Positions 48,715-58,800 of a stretch of 64,000 bases of DNA are shown piece after piece. The stretch covers positions 393,343 to 457,342 of the forward strand of contig NZ_FOGI01000008.1 of NCBI RefSeq assembly GCF_900111175.1, in the 5' to 3' direction. Position numbers and translations under genes: made by a program. A model generated the notes under the pieces. That model did not search any database and was not told the origin of the DNA. It worked only from the letters and a program-made list of their open reading frames with translations. The first letter of the stretch is position 1. Each line of letters begins with the position of its first letter. Origin of the DNA: Actinokineospora terrae. Lineage in GTDB: Bacteria; Actinomycetota; Actinomycetes; Mycobacteriales; Pseudonocardiaceae.

Positions 48715-51687
48715 TCAGTGGAAGGGGCCGATCAGGTCGTCGACTGTCCGCGGGGTGCCGTTCTTGACCACCCACTGGACGTTGGCCAGGGCGGAGATGT
48801 CGTGGGTCGGGTCGCCGGTGACGATCAGGAGGTCGGCCAGTTTGCCCGGTTCCACCGTGCCGAGGTCTTTCTCCACGCCCAGTTGGCGGGCGGGGAGCAG
48901 GGTCGCGCTCTGCAGGACCTGGAACGGCGGCACCCCGTACTTGGCCATGGACCGCAGGTTCAGGTGCAGGCTCACCGCGGTCGTGTCGAGCGGGGCGTCG
49001 GTGCCCGCGACGACGACAGCGCCCGCGGCGAGCAAGCGCTTGATCACGTCGATGTCGCGGCGGGCCTGGGCCGGGGTGCCGTCGAGGAAGCCGCAGGGGC
49101 CGAGGCCTTGGGCGCACAGGAGTTTCGCGTGCAGGGCCTGCTTGTCCTGGGTCGTGAACAGGGCACGCACCCGCGGGTCGTCGACGATGCCGGGATCGTC
49201 GGCGAGCAGTGTGCTGGCGCTGAACAACGTTGTGCTGAACGGCATCCGGCCGCGCGCCGCGAGTTGGAGGACGTCGTCGTACGGGCCGCCGAAAGAGGCC
49301 TCGCGGGCGAAGCCGAAGCCCCACTTCGACGGGCCGAACAGGTGCTCCTTCGAGTCGACGCCGTTGGCGACCGCCGGGTACAGGTAGTGCGATGTGGTGC
49401 CGATGCCCTGCCGGTGGGCCTGGGTGGTGACCCTCGCCTGCCAGTCGACGCGGAAGCGTTCGTAGGTCTTGACGAGGTCGTAGTCGAGGTCGCGGACGCG
49501 GCTCAGTTCCAGGGCCAGTTGGCGTTCGTCGCGGACCGGCCGGGCGAACTCCCAGGTCAGCCGGGTGCCCTCCAGCATCTCGCCGGTCATGAAGTACCGG
49601 GGGCCGACCCGGGTGCCCGCGGCGAGCGACTCCCGGTCCTCCACCGCCCGGTACACCGCGTCGCCGGTCGAGCGGGTGGCGGTGATGCCGTAGGACAGCA
49701 GCAGGCGGCCTTGGCGGTCGCCGAAGGTCTTCGAGCGCATCTGCTGGTGGTTGTGCACGTCCACCAGCCCGGGGGTGACCGTCGACCCGCTCGCGTCGAG
49801 GAAGGTCCACCCGTCGCGCGGCCGGTCGGGGCGATGGGGTTCGACGCGCTGGATGCGGTTCCCGACGACGAGGATGTCCACATTGGTCCGCGGCCGCGGG
49901 TCGCGGCCGTCCCAGAGCTGCCCGGCGTGGATGACGAGCCGGGTGTCGGGATGTTCCTGCCGGTAGGTGAACCGCAGCGGCACGTCCTTGCCGCCACCGT
50001 CCACTGTGGTCGTCCTCAGTGCACCGTTGCGCAGGTAAAGCAAGGTGCGTGAGTCTCCTGCCCAGCTCGGCGCGTCGCTGGCCTCGGTGGTGATCCGGCG
50101 CGCGCGTCCGGTGGGTGTGCCGTCCGGGGCGACCGGCAGGACCCACAGCACGCCGTCCATCGAGAAGGCCAGCCACCGGCCGTCCGGGGAGAACACCGGC
50201 CCGTCGTCGCCCCGGGTGGAGACGGAGCCGAACGGCGCGGGTTCGACGACCTTGCTCGCCCCGGTCGCGAGCGTCACGAGCTGGATCTGGTTGCGCTCAG
50301 CCGAGTTCACCGTCAGCGCGAGCACCTTCCCGTCCGCCGACCAGCTCGGTTTGCCCGGCACGCTGAAGGATCCGGGCAGCACCGTGGTCACCGCGCCGGA
50401 CGCGATGTCGACGGTGAGGGTCTGGTTGGCGTGGTCCTGGAACGCGAGGGTCCTGCCGTCCGGGGACCAGGCGGGGGCGAACTCCGCGCCGTCGAGCGAG
50501 GTGATCCGCCGGTGTTGGTTGGTGGCGACGTCGAGCACGTAGAGGTCCTCGGTGCCCGCCTTGTCGGAGGCGTAGGCGATCTGCTTGCCGTCGCGCGACC
50601 AGGCCGGGTCGATCTCGTAGGCGGCGTCCGAGGTGATCTGCTTCGGGGTTCCGCCGACCGGCGCCACCCACAGGTCGTTGAGCGCCTTGAACACCACGGA
50701 CCGGCCGTCCGGCGACAGCGCGGGTCCGACGATGCCCCGCACCGGTTGTGGCCGCTCGGTGTCGAAGTCCCGCGCCTTCGGCTGGTACCGGTCGCGGTGC
50801 AGGGTGAACGTTGCGCGGAACGGCACCGTCGTGCTCGACCCGCTGACCACGTCCGTCACCACGATGGCGCCATTCGCACCGTAGACGAGTTCGGTCGGCG
50901 ACGACCACCGCGCGGGGAAGGGGAACACATCGGTGTAGGCGCCGACCTGGCGTACCACTCCGGCCTGCCAGACCTGCACCGTTCGGCCACCCTGTCCGGT
51001 GCGCAGGAAGGACAACTTGCCGTCCGGTGACCAGGATGGTGCCGCAACGGTGCCTTGCCCGGCGGGAACGAGCGTCGTCACCACCCCGGTGGCCACATCG
51101 ATGCTCTCGATGGTGTTGCCTTGCACGTAGGCGATGCTGCGCCCGTCAGCGGACCACGTGGGCTGGTTCTCGGCGGTGGTCGCGGTCGTGATCCGCCGGG
51201 GCTCGCCGCCCCGCACGTCCACGCTCCAGATGTCCTCCCCGCCCGCCCGGTCGGAGCTGAACGCGATCTTCGTGCCGTCCGGCGACCACGCGGGGTAGGT
51301 GTCGTCGTGCTCGCCCCGGGTCAGCGGCCAGGACGATCGGCCGTCAGCGGTGACGAGACGGATGCGGAACATTCCGTCCGCGAGGGACTGGACGGCGATG
51401 AGCTTGCCGTCCGGCGAGAACGACGGCCAGTACGGGTCAAGGTTGGTGCCACCGATCGCGGTAGCTGTACCGCCGTCGCGGGGCACGGTGAACAGTTGGC
51501 CTTGAAGGTCGAAGAGAATGGTGCCGTCGCGAGGTGAGGTAGCCACGGCCAGGTTGGTGCCCTCGGTGACGGTGACGTCAACTGACACGGGTTCGGGTTG
51601 GCTTGCGCGGGCCGTGGACGTCGGCAGCACGGCGAGGGTGAACGCCAGTGCCGCGCCCCCGACCCTGCGGAAGGTCGGTGAGGTCAT
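48715..51687 (-). CDS. Secreted TolB-like propeller fused to amidohydrolase
   Basis: 990-residue secreted protein. Signal peptide ends TSTARASQ. The N-terminal half is a beta-propeller of WD40-like/PD40 repeats (SPDGKLIAVQS, WSPDGTKIAFSSD, WSADGRSIAYVQ and more). From about residue 590 comes an amidohydrolase of the imidazolonepropionase-like group. Its binuclear metal ligands are intact: HNH in VDVHNHQQM, Lys in DLVKTYERF, His in TTSHYLY, His in SKEHLF and Asp in VVAGTDAPL. Likely a peptide or amide hydrolase outside the cell. The PQQ-propeller gene lies upstream on the same strand, separated by a 57-bp gap that holds a hairpin. Confidence 0.9.
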   Translation of the reverse strand: MTSPTFRRVGGAALAFTLAVLPTSTARASQPEPVSVDVTVTEGTNLAVATSPRDGTILFDLQGQLFTVPRDGGTATAIGGTNLDPYWPSFSPDGKLIAVQSLADGMFRIRLVTADGRSSWPLTRGEHDDTYPAWSPDGTKIAFSSDRAGGEDIWSVDVRGGEPRRITTATTAENQPTWSADGRSIAYVQGNTIESIDVATGVVTTLVPAGQGTVAAPSWSPDGKLSFLRTGQGGRTVQVWQAGVVRQVGAYTDVFPFPARWSSPTELVYGANGAIVVTDVVSGSSTTVPFRATFTLHRDRYQPKARDFDTERPQPVRGIVGPALSPDGRSVVFKALNDLWVAPVGGTPKQITSDAAYEIDPAWSRDGKQIAYASDKAGTEDLYVLDVATNQHRRITSLDGAEFAPAWSPDGRTLAFQDHANQTLTVDIASGAVTTVLPGSFSVPGKPSWSADGKVLALTVNSAERNQIQLVTLATGASKVVEPAPFGSVSTRGDDGPVFSPDGRWLAFSMDGVLWVLPVAPDGTPTGRARRITTEASDAPSWAGDSRTLLYLRNGALRTTTVDGGGKDVPLRFTYRQEHPDTRLVIHAGQLWDGRDPRPRTNVDILVVGNRIQRVEPHRPDRPRDGWTFLDASGSTVTPGLVDVHNHQQMRSKTFGDRQGRLLLSYGITATRSTGDAVYRAVEDRESLAAGTRVGPRYFMTGEMLEGTRLTWEFARPVRDERQLALELSRVRDLDYDLVKTYERFRVDWQARVTTQAHRQGIGTTSHYLYPAVANGVDSKEHLFGPSKWGFGFAREASFGGPYDDVLQLAARGRMPFSTTLFSASTLLADDPGIVDDPRVRALFTTQDKQALHAKLLCAQGLGPCGFLDGTPAQARRDIDVIKRLLAAGAVVVAGTDAPLDTTAVSLHLNLRSMAKYGVPPFQVLQSATLLPARQLGVEKDLGTVEPGKLADLLIVTGDPTHDISALANVQWVVKNGTPRTVDDLIGPFH

Positions 51688-51702
51688 GTCGCTCCATGGC
51701 GC

Positions 51703-51737
51703 GCTCCGGCGCCAGGGCAGTCCCCCGGCGCCGGAGC
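51703..51737 (-). terminator. Hairpin between the PQQ-propeller and amidohydrolase genes
   Basis: Perfect 11-bp inverted repeat GCTCCGGCGCC / GGCGCCGGAGC with a 13-nt loop in the 57-bp gap between genes on the same strand. It may terminate or attenuate transcription between them. Confidence 0.7.
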
Positions 51738-51744
51738 GACTAGG

Positions 51745-53322
51745 TCAGAGGCCGAAGGCGAGCAGGACGTTGCCGTAGTCGGACGGGTAAGAGGGCCAGT
51801 AGCCGGACTGGATATAAAGCATCCCGTTGGCCACTACGGCCCCTCCGTTGCCGGAGATAGCGCTACCTCGACCCGTCAATCCGTTCACGCCCTGGAAGTC
51901 GCGGATCGTGTCGAAGGTCCACAGGACCTTGCCGTCCTTGGAGTCGTATACGCGCATCTTGCCGTCGACGCTGCCTTCGTAGACAAGGCCGGGGCTGGAC
52001 GTCACGGCTGGCGTGTGGGCGCGCTTGCAGACCGTGGGGTGCTGGGCAGCGCCGCCTGTCGTGCATCCATCGGCAGGGCTCTCGGTCTGCCACACGACGT
52101 CGCCGTTGGCCGGGTTAAGAGCGAACAGAGTGCCCGGGTTGGCCCAGTTGGTGGCTACGTAGATGTTGCGCCCATCGAAGCTGGTACCCCACTGAACGCC
52201 GGAGAGCCCACCTCCCGGCATGGGCACGGACAGTTGACGGCGCCAAGAGGGCTCGCCGGTGCGGGCGTCGAAGGTGTGGAAGACGCCGCTCTTCTGGCCG
52301 ATCCCGACGTAGGTGCGGCCGCGAACCTGGAACAGGGTGGGGGTGGCGCCGAGGTCGTAGTCCAGCGCGGTCCCCTCCTTCTGGCCCGGGCAGTAGCCAT
52401 CGGCGTCGGGGAACCCGCACAGCAACCGCCAGGTGTCGGCCTTGGTGACCTGCTGCTTCCACTTGACCGCGCCGGAGCGGGCGTTGAGCGCGAGCAGCGT
52501 GTCGAAGTCGCCGGTCGTGCCGGAGTAGAGGTTGCCGGTGCCGACGTAGAGGGTGCCGGTGCGCTCGTCGATGACCGGGCTGCTCCACACGCCCGCGCCG
52601 GACGGCTCGTAGCGGGTGGCGCCGCTGGGCCAGGTGCCGACCGCCTTGGGCTCGGGCACGGTGAAGTAGCGCCAGGCCAGTTCACCGGTGTCCGCGTCGA
52701 GGGAGTCGATGTGGCCGCGGAAGGTGCAGCACGGGTAGTTGCGGTCCGGGTTGATGTTCTCGCCGCTGGACGATCCGATGTAGACACGCCCGTCGTGGTA
52801 GAGCGGGGAGCTGGTGTGCTGGCCCGCCACGTGCGGCTCGGTGTCCTTGGCCCACACCAGTTTGCCGGTTCGCTGGTCGAGCGCGTAGACGTAACCGTTG
52901 GTGTCGCCGAAGTACACCTTGCCCCTGGCCACGGACGGTCCGTCGATGACGACCGCCCCGGGAACCACTGTGCCCAGGTCGAAACTCCACCGGGCGGCAC
53001 CGGTTCGGGCGTCGAGCGAGTGGAACTTGCCGTCAGGGCTGCCGAAGTAGATGGCGTCGCCGACGACAGCGGGCTGGCTCTTGGCCGGGAACCCGTTTTT
53101 GGGGTAGGCGAACGCCCACTTGAGCGAGAGCTTCCCCGCGGTGCGCTGGGTGATCCGGTGCTCAGCCGCGGCGAACCGGGACCCGCCCTTGTCCCCCGTC
53201 CAGCTCGGCCAGTCACCGGGGCGGTGACCGCCGGTCTCCTCGCCCGCGGCGGCGGTCTGGCCGCCGACCAGCAGCACCGCGAGGGCGGTCAACGCCAGCG
53301 CGCGGCGTTTTCGGTGCGACAC
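51745..53322 (-). CDS. Secreted PQQ-dependent dehydrogenase-like beta-propeller
   Basis: 525-residue secreted protein. Signal peptide (ALALTALAVLLVGGQTAAAG). Seven or eight PQQ-type blades follow with the W-docking pattern DARTGAARWSFDLG, DQRTGKLVWAKD, NARSGAVKWKQQ, NPANGDVVWQTE and DSKDGKVLWTFD. A Cys-Cys pair (YPCCTFRG) may correspond to the vicinal disulfide of quinoprotein alcohol dehydrogenases, but the normal context is not obvious. It could be a quinoprotein dehydrogenase or a structural propeller. I chose GTG 53322 with GAGGA at good spacing; GTG 53328 overlaps its own site. Confidence 0.85.
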   Translation of the reverse strand: MSHRKRRALALTALAVLLVGGQTAAAGEETGGHRPGDWPSWTGDKGGSRFAAAEHRITQRTAGKLSLKWAFAYPKNGFPAKSQPAVVGDAIYFGSPDGKFHSLDARTGAARWSFDLGTVVPGAVVIDGPSVARGKVYFGDTNGYVYALDQRTGKLVWAKDTEPHVAGQHTSSPLYHDGRVYIGSSSGENINPDRNYPCCTFRGHIDSLDADTGELAWRYFTVPEPKAVGTWPSGATRYEPSGAGVWSSPVIDERTGTLYVGTGNLYSGTTGDFDTLLALNARSGAVKWKQQVTKADTWRLLCGFPDADGYCPGQKEGTALDYDLGATPTLFQVRGRTYVGIGQKSGVFHTFDARTGEPSWRRQLSVPMPGGGLSGVQWGTSFDGRNIYVATNWANPGTLFALNPANGDVVWQTESPADGCTTGGAAQHPTVCKRAHTPAVTSSPGLVYEGSVDGKMRVYDSKDGKVLWTFDTIRDFQGVNGLTGRGSAISGNGGAVVANGMLYIQSGYWPSYPSDYGNVLLAFGL

Positions 53323-53652
53323 AGGCACTCCTCTGGGTTCGTGAGCCGCCGGTGGGGCCGACTCGACCTCGGGAGGCTCGGCGGTCATGGCCGCTGCACG
53401 GCCACCAGTCGGTCCAGTCTCGGACCGGGCCGCGCGGGGAGACCAATCACGGCGCGGGGATGGCCGGGTGCTATCGGCCCTCCGGGTGACGGCCATCCCG
53501 GTGACCAACTGGCGAACCCGGTCCGGGCGCCAAGGCGGGCGGTCCACCCGGCGGGCACCGCGGGCCACCAACTGGGAATAACAAGCGCCAGCAACGGTTT
53601 CGGATTCCGGTGCCGGAGTGGAGTTTTAGGTCAACAGTCGGAGGCTGAACGG
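53323..53652. other. Gene-free 330-bp stretch
   Basis: Between the start of the PQQ-propeller gene and the stop of the short-chain dehydrogenase gene. I see no RNA gene or clear regulatory motif. An in-frame extension of the propeller gene (Arg/Pro-rich) reads as non-coding. Confidence 0.5.
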
Positions 53653-54423
53653 TCATTTCGCCGAGAAACCACCGTCGACGAACAGCGTCTGGCCGGTGAC
53701 GTAGGCCGCGGCGGGCGAGGCAAGGAAGACCACGGCACCGAGGAAGTCGGACACCTCGCCGTTGCGCCCGACCATGGTGCGCGCGGCGAGGCCCTCGATC
53801 TGCGCCGGGCTGCTGTAGACGTTCTCGGTGAGCGGGGTGCGCACGAACCCGGGGGCGACGGAGTTGACGCACACCCCGCGCGGAGACCACGCCTCGGCCT
53901 GCGAGCGGGTCAACCCGGCCAGGCCCGCCTTCGCCGCCCCGTACGCGCCGCTGTTGCCGAACGCGCGGATCGCCTGCTGGGAGGTGACGTTGATGATCCG
54001 CCCCCAGCCCGCCGCGGCCATCAGCGGGCCGAACCGCTGGCCGAGCACGAACGGCGCCTCCAGGTTCGCGCGCAGGGTCAGGTCCCAGTCGGCCTCGGTG
54101 AGCTCGTCCATCGGCGGGCGCAGGTTGACCGCGGCGGCGTTGACCAGGATGTCCGGCGCCCCGTGGCGGCCGATGACCTCGTCGGCGACCCGGTGGACCT
54201 CGGCCCGGTCGGACAGGTCGGCGCTGATCCAGTCGGCCTTGCCGGTGACGAGCAGCTCGTCGACGGTCTCGCGCAGCGTGTCCTCGCGGCGGGCCACCAC
54301 GACCACCTCGGCCCCTGCCCGCCCCAGCGCGAGAGCCATGCCGCGGCCAATGCCGGAGTTGCCCCCGGTGACGACGGCGCGACGACCCGCGAGGCTGAAC
54401 AGCTGGTCGAGGTAGGCGGACAT
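53653..54423 (-). CDS. Short-chain dehydrogenase/reductase (SDR)
   Basis: 256-residue classical SDR. The cofactor motif is VVTGGNSGIG, followed by VVVARRE at the strand 2 end. The structural NAA(A) reads LVNAAAV. The catalytic Ser is in NVTSQQA and Tyr/Lys in AYGAAKAG. C-terminal GQTLFVDGGFSAK is typical. Probably an NAD(P)H-dependent oxidoreductase of an alcohol/ketone pair; substrate unknown. Starts ATG 54423. The NADAR gene ends 62 bp upstream on the same strand, so the two may be co-transcribed. Confidence 0.92.
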   Translation of the reverse strand: MSAYLDQLFSLAGRRAVVTGGNSGIGRGMALALGRAGAEVVVVARREDTLRETVDELLVTGKADWISADLSDRAEVHRVADEVIGRHGAPDILVNAAAVNLRPPMDELTEADWDLTLRANLEAPFVLGQRFGPLMAAAGWGRIINVTSQQAIRAFGNSGAYGAAKAGLAGLTRSQAEAWSPRGVCVNSVAPGFVRTPLTENVYSSPAQIEGLAARTMVGRNGEVSDFLGAVVFLASPAAAYVTGQTLFVDGGFSAK

Positions 54424-54485
54424 GCGTGCTCCCGTGGTCGGCGGCGACGAGCCAGTATCTCACCGGCGTCGTCGCTGGTCAGGTG

Positions 54486-54998
54486 TCAGATGCTGAGGAT
54501 GTCGCGGGCCTGGCCGAGGGCGCGGCCGAGCAGGTTCAGGCCGGGCCACTGAGTGGGGTCCTCGGCGCGCGGGTCGTCGGCGGTCAGGCCGATGCCCCAG
54601 ACGGCGTCGAGCGGGCTGGCCTCCACCAGGACGCGCTGACCGGTGCCGAGCAGGTAGGCGCGCAGGTCCGGGTTCTGCTCGAACTTGGCGACGCTGCCCG
54701 CCAGCACGATGTCGTACCGGTGCGCCGCCCACTGCGCGGCGTCGAAGCCGCGCACCGTCCGCCCCAGGTCTTTCGCCTGCGCGGGGTGGGCGGCTCGGAG
54801 GATCTGCTCCGCGCGGTCGTCGTCCTCGAAGAGCTCGGCCTTCCGCCACATCATGTAGTGCTCGGCGGTGGTGAACCGGACGCCGTCGACTTCAAAGGCC
54901 GCGAGCCACCACTGGCTCAGGCACCCGCGCCCGATCGTCCCGTCCCGCTCGGGTTGGTGCCCCCAGAAGAACAGGAACTTGTCCCGCTTGTCGCCCAT
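54486..54998 (-). CDS. NADAR-family ADP-ribose hydrolase (YbiA-like)
   Basis: 170-residue NADAR protein. Hallmark residues are FFWGHQPERDG, CLSQWWLAAFEVDGVRFTTAEHYMMWRKA, AHPAQAKDLGRTVRGFD, LLGTGQRVLVEASPLDAVWGIGL and WPGLNLLGRAL. Family members remove ADP-ribose from guanine in DNA (antitoxins to DarT2-type toxins) or process riboflavin intermediates. No DarT toxin gene is adjacent, so a house-keeping damage-control role is equally possible. Divergent from tenA with 22 bp between the two start codons. Confidence 0.92.
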   Translation of the reverse strand: MGDKRDKFLFFWGHQPERDGTIGRGCLSQWWLAAFEVDGVRFTTAEHYMMWRKAELFEDDDRAEQILRAAHPAQAKDLGRTVRGFDAAQWAAHRYDIVLAGSVAKFEQNPDLRAYLLGTGQRVLVEASPLDAVWGIGLTADDPRAEDPTQWPGLNLLGRALGQARDILSI

Positions 54999-55008
54999 CC
55001 GCGCAGGC

Positions 55009-55020
55009 TAGTCTTGCCCC
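55009..55020 (+). promoter_or_regulatory. Candidate leaderless promoter of tenA
   Basis: TAGTCT at 55009-55014 followed by six bases then ATG 55021: the -10 spacing expected of a leaderless transcript. No ribosome binding site precedes the ATG. The 22-bp gap to the divergent NADAR start means the promoters overlap the neighbouring gene. Confidence 0.55.
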
Positions 55021-55695
55021 ATGACTGACGGGAACCAATTTAAAGCCGCCCTGTGGTCCGACATCGAACACATCTACCAGGCCATCCTCGCCCACCCCTT
55101 CATCACCGGCCTGGCCGACGGCACCCTCCCCCGCCCCGCCTTTCAGCACTTCATCACTCAGGACGCCCACTACCTCCGCGACTACGCCCGGGTTCTTACC
55201 CTGTGTGCCACGAAAGCCGCGCACGAGGAGGACGTGGCGATGTTCGCGTCCCACAGCGCTGGCGCGGTCGCCGCTGAACAGGAATTGCACGCGTGGCTGC
55301 TCGCCGAGCTGGGCACTACGGCTGACGACGCCGCTGATGTGCCGGTCATGCCCACCACGTTGGCTTACACGAGCTATCTGATGGCTTCGGCTTACCGTGG
55401 TTCTTACGCGGAAGCGGTAGGGGCTGTCCTGCCCTGCTATTGGCTCTATGCGCGGGTGGGGACTCATCTGCGGGCGGCAGGGTCACCGGATCCGTTGTAC
55501 GCGCGGTGGATTGAGGCCTACGCGGATCCCTCGTTCCAGGACGTGACGAACGAGGTGCTGACGGCTGCCGCGCGGGTGGCGTGGGAGTCCTCGGCCGGGA
55601 TGGAGATCCTGATGCGGCAGCGGAGCCTGGGGGCGGCTCGGTACGAGTACCTGTTCTGGGACGCGGCGTGGCGCCTAGAGGAATGGCCGGTGTAG
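55021..55695 (+). CDS. tenA: TenA-family thiaminase II / aminopyrimidine aminohydrolase
   Basis: 224-residue TenA protein. Typical landmarks are the N-terminal helix LWSDIEHIYQAILAHPFITGLADGTL, ITQDAHYLRDYARVL, and the catalytic Cys in AVLPCYWLYARVG, with late Glu residues in the last helix (ESSAGMEILM). TenA releases hydroxymethylpyrimidine from degraded thiamin in the salvage pathway. No thi genes are adjacent. Intact and of family-normal length. Start is ATG 55021, probably leaderless. Confidence 0.9.
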   Translation: MTDGNQFKAALWSDIEHIYQAILAHPFITGLADGTLPRPAFQHFITQDAHYLRDYARVLTLCATKAAHEEDVAMFASHSAGAVAAEQELHAWLLAELGTTADDAADVPVMPTTLAYTSYLMASAYRGSYAEAVGAVLPCYWLYARVGTHLRAAGSPDPLYARWIEAYADPSFQDVTNEVLTAAARVAWESSAGMEILMRQRSLGAARYEYLFWDAAWRLEEWPV

Positions 55696-55838
55696 GAGGC
55701 CACACGACGCACTGTTTCGCTTGCCCGACAACAGGACGGGGACATTCGGGGTAGAGGCGGCAGGTTTGGGGAGTTGAGCAACCTCGCGGTACCGAAACGG
55801 CGTTGGATGGGCAAAGAGTCGTCGTGAGGAGAGGGTGC

Positions 55839-58800
55839 ATGCGAGGACACGGGCGAGGGATCCTCGCCGGGGTGGCCGTTCTGGTTGCCTCGGTGGGGAT
55901 GGGGGTGCCTGCTTCGGCAGCGCCGCCCGCACAGGTAGCGCAAGGACCGCACGCGGATGGTGGCGGTGCGAGCCGGTTCCAGGTCACGTTGGTGACAGGA
56001 CACCAGGTCGAGGCCGTGCGTGACGCCGGGGGACGGTGGAGCGTGGGGTTGGCGCCTTCCGGGCCCGCCACGCAGTACAACACCTTCAGCAGGCAGCGCG
56101 GTAAGACTACCGACGTCTACTTGGTGCCACGGGAAGCAGCGGCGCTAGTGCAGGCCGGGGTGGTGGACCGGGAGCTGTTCAACGTCACCGGTTTGGTCCG
56201 GCAGCAGTTCGACGACAAGCACACCAAGACCGTGCCGCTGCTGGTGGAGTACGGGCAAGGCGTCGCGGCGGCCGCGCCGGAGGGCGCGAAGGTCGAGCGG
56301 GCAATGCCAACGCTCGGGTTCACCGCAGTAGCCGAGGACAAGGCTAACGCGGGCCGGTTCTGGGCGTCGATCGCCAGGAACGGGTCCGCCTTGTCCGGTG
56401 GGCCTAAGAAGGTCTGGCTGAACGCACGGTTCACCGCGAACCTCGACCAGAGCGTGCCGCAGATCGGCGCGCCCACGGCGTGGCATGCGGGGCACACCGG
56501 CAAGGGCGTGACGGTCGCGGTGCTCGACACCGGTTACGACACCGACCACCCCGACCTGGCCGGGAAGGTCACGCAGAGCAAGGACTTCTCCGGCAAGGGC
56601 AACGTCCAGGACGGCCACGGGCACGGCACGCACGTCGCCTCGACGGTCGCGGGCTCCGGGGCCGCGTCGGGCGGCAAGTACAAGGGGGTCGCGCCGGACG
56701 CGTCGCTCGCGGTCGGCAAGGTGCTCGACGACGGCGGATCGGGGTCGCTCGACGACATCCTGGCCGGGATGGAGTGGGCGTCCGGGGAGGCCAAGGCGAA
56801 GGTCGTGAACCTGAGCCTGGGCAGCTACCCGACCGACGGGACCGACCCGGCGTCGCAGGTGGTCAACACGCTCACCGCGCGCGACGGCACGCTGTTCGTC
56901 ATCGCCGCGGGCAACTACGGGTCCGACGAGGCCGTGAGCAGCCCCGCGGCCGCGGACGCCGCGCTGGCGGTCGGCAGCATCACCAAGGGCAACGAGCTCT
57001 CCGAGTTCTCCAGCCGCGGCCCCCGGGTGATCGACGGCGCGGTCAAGCCGGAGATCGCCGCGCCCGGGAGCGACATCGTCGCGGCCAAGGCCAAGGACAC
57101 CAACCTCGGCGGCAACGTAGACGAGAACTACGCGCGGCTGTCCGGGACGTCGATGGCGACCCCGCACACCGCGGGCGCAGCCGCCCTGTTGGCGCAGCAA
57201 CACCCGGACTGGCAGGCGGCCAAGCTGAAGGCCGCTCTGGTCGGTACTGCCGCCGCGGTGGGCGACAACGGCGTCAACGCTGTCGGTGGCGGTCGCGTCG
57301 ACCTGGTCCGTGCGACCACGCAGGCCGTGCGGGCCGAGCAGGCCACGGTCAACAGCTACCTTAGGTGGCCGTCGACCGCCGCGGACCAGCGGAAGGTCAC
57401 TTACACCAACGACTCCTCGACGCCGGTGACGCTGAAGCTCGACCTCGCGCTGCGGGATAAGACGGGTGCGGTTGCCCCAGCGAAGCTGGCCAAGCTGTCG
57501 GCTGCCACGGTCACCGTTCCGGCCAAGGGCAAGGCGGACGTGACGCTTACGCTGACTCCGCGCTCAGGCACACCTGGCGTCTACAGCGGCCTCTTGTCGG
57601 CAACCACGGCGGACAACGCGGTGAAGGTCCGCACGCCGGTCGCGGTGCAGGACGAGTCGGAGCGCTACGACCTGACCATCAACCTCAAGGACCGCACCGG
57701 CGCGGCCACGACCCGGGGCCAGTTCAGCGCCATCAACCTCGACACCGGCGCCTGGGAGTTCGGCGCCCCCGGCGAGAAGCTGCGGCTGCCCCCGGGCAAC
57801 TACGCCCTCGGCGGTCACATCGAGACCCCGCGCGCGGGCCAGGTGCCGTCGTACACGCTGTTCACGAACCAGGCGTTCAAGCTGGGCAAGGCGAACAAGT
57901 CGGTGACGTTCGAGGCCAAGGAGGGCAAGCGGGTCGCGATCGGCGTCGACCAGCCCGAGGCGCGCGGCGGCGTGTGGACGTCCCGGTTCCAGTACAAGGT
58001 CAAGACGACCGCGTACCCGTACACCCAGAGCTGGGGATTCGACCCGCGCTTCAACGAGGTGTTCGCGTTCTCCACCCGCGGCGTGACCTCGGCGGGCTTC
58101 GGCTACGCGGACAACGTGCGGCTGGAGCAGCCGGGACTGGAGCTGTTCGGCGAGGGCAGCCAGTCGTTCGAGGCGGTCGCGTTCTGGCTGCGCGGCTCGG
58201 CGGAGCCTGTGCTGGACGAGCGGCTGCCGGTCGTGCACGGCGGCGCGGGCACGGCGGAGGACCTGGCCAAGATCGACGCCAAGGGCACGTTCGTGGTGCT
58301 GGAGCTGTCCGGTGACCTGACCTTCGAGGAGGTGTACCAGCGGATCGCGGCGGTCAAGCAGGCAGGCGGGAAGTTCGTGGGTCTCCTCGCGGTGGAGTCA
58401 GCCTCGCTCTCGGCGCTGGATGACGACGAGGAGCCTCTAGCGGCGTTGCCAAGTGTGCAGCTCTATGACGAGCCGGGTAAGCGGTTCGCGGCCGCGGCGA
58501 AGGCGGGCGGGCTTTTCGCGCGGTTCGTCACTCGTAGCTCCAGCAAGCACCGCTACGAGCTGTCTTACCCTGCCGAGGGCAAGGTGCCCGCGACGCTGGT
58601 CCGGCAGGAGAAGACCGCCAACCTCGCGGCCGTGCGGATGGCGTACTACGAGGGCACCGAGGCCGAGCCACCGATCAGCTCCGCGTGGGTCGAGGCGCTC
58701 GGCACCGAGATCGGCACCCAGTGGGGTCTACCGACCGTCGCGAAGGCCGAGCGGGTCGAGTACTACACGCCGGGCAAGTGGCGGCTCACGGTCGGCAGCT

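Noticed and set aside
54486..54998. NADAR as an antitoxin of a DarT-type pair
   Set aside because: No adjacent toxin gene; reported only as a family assignment.
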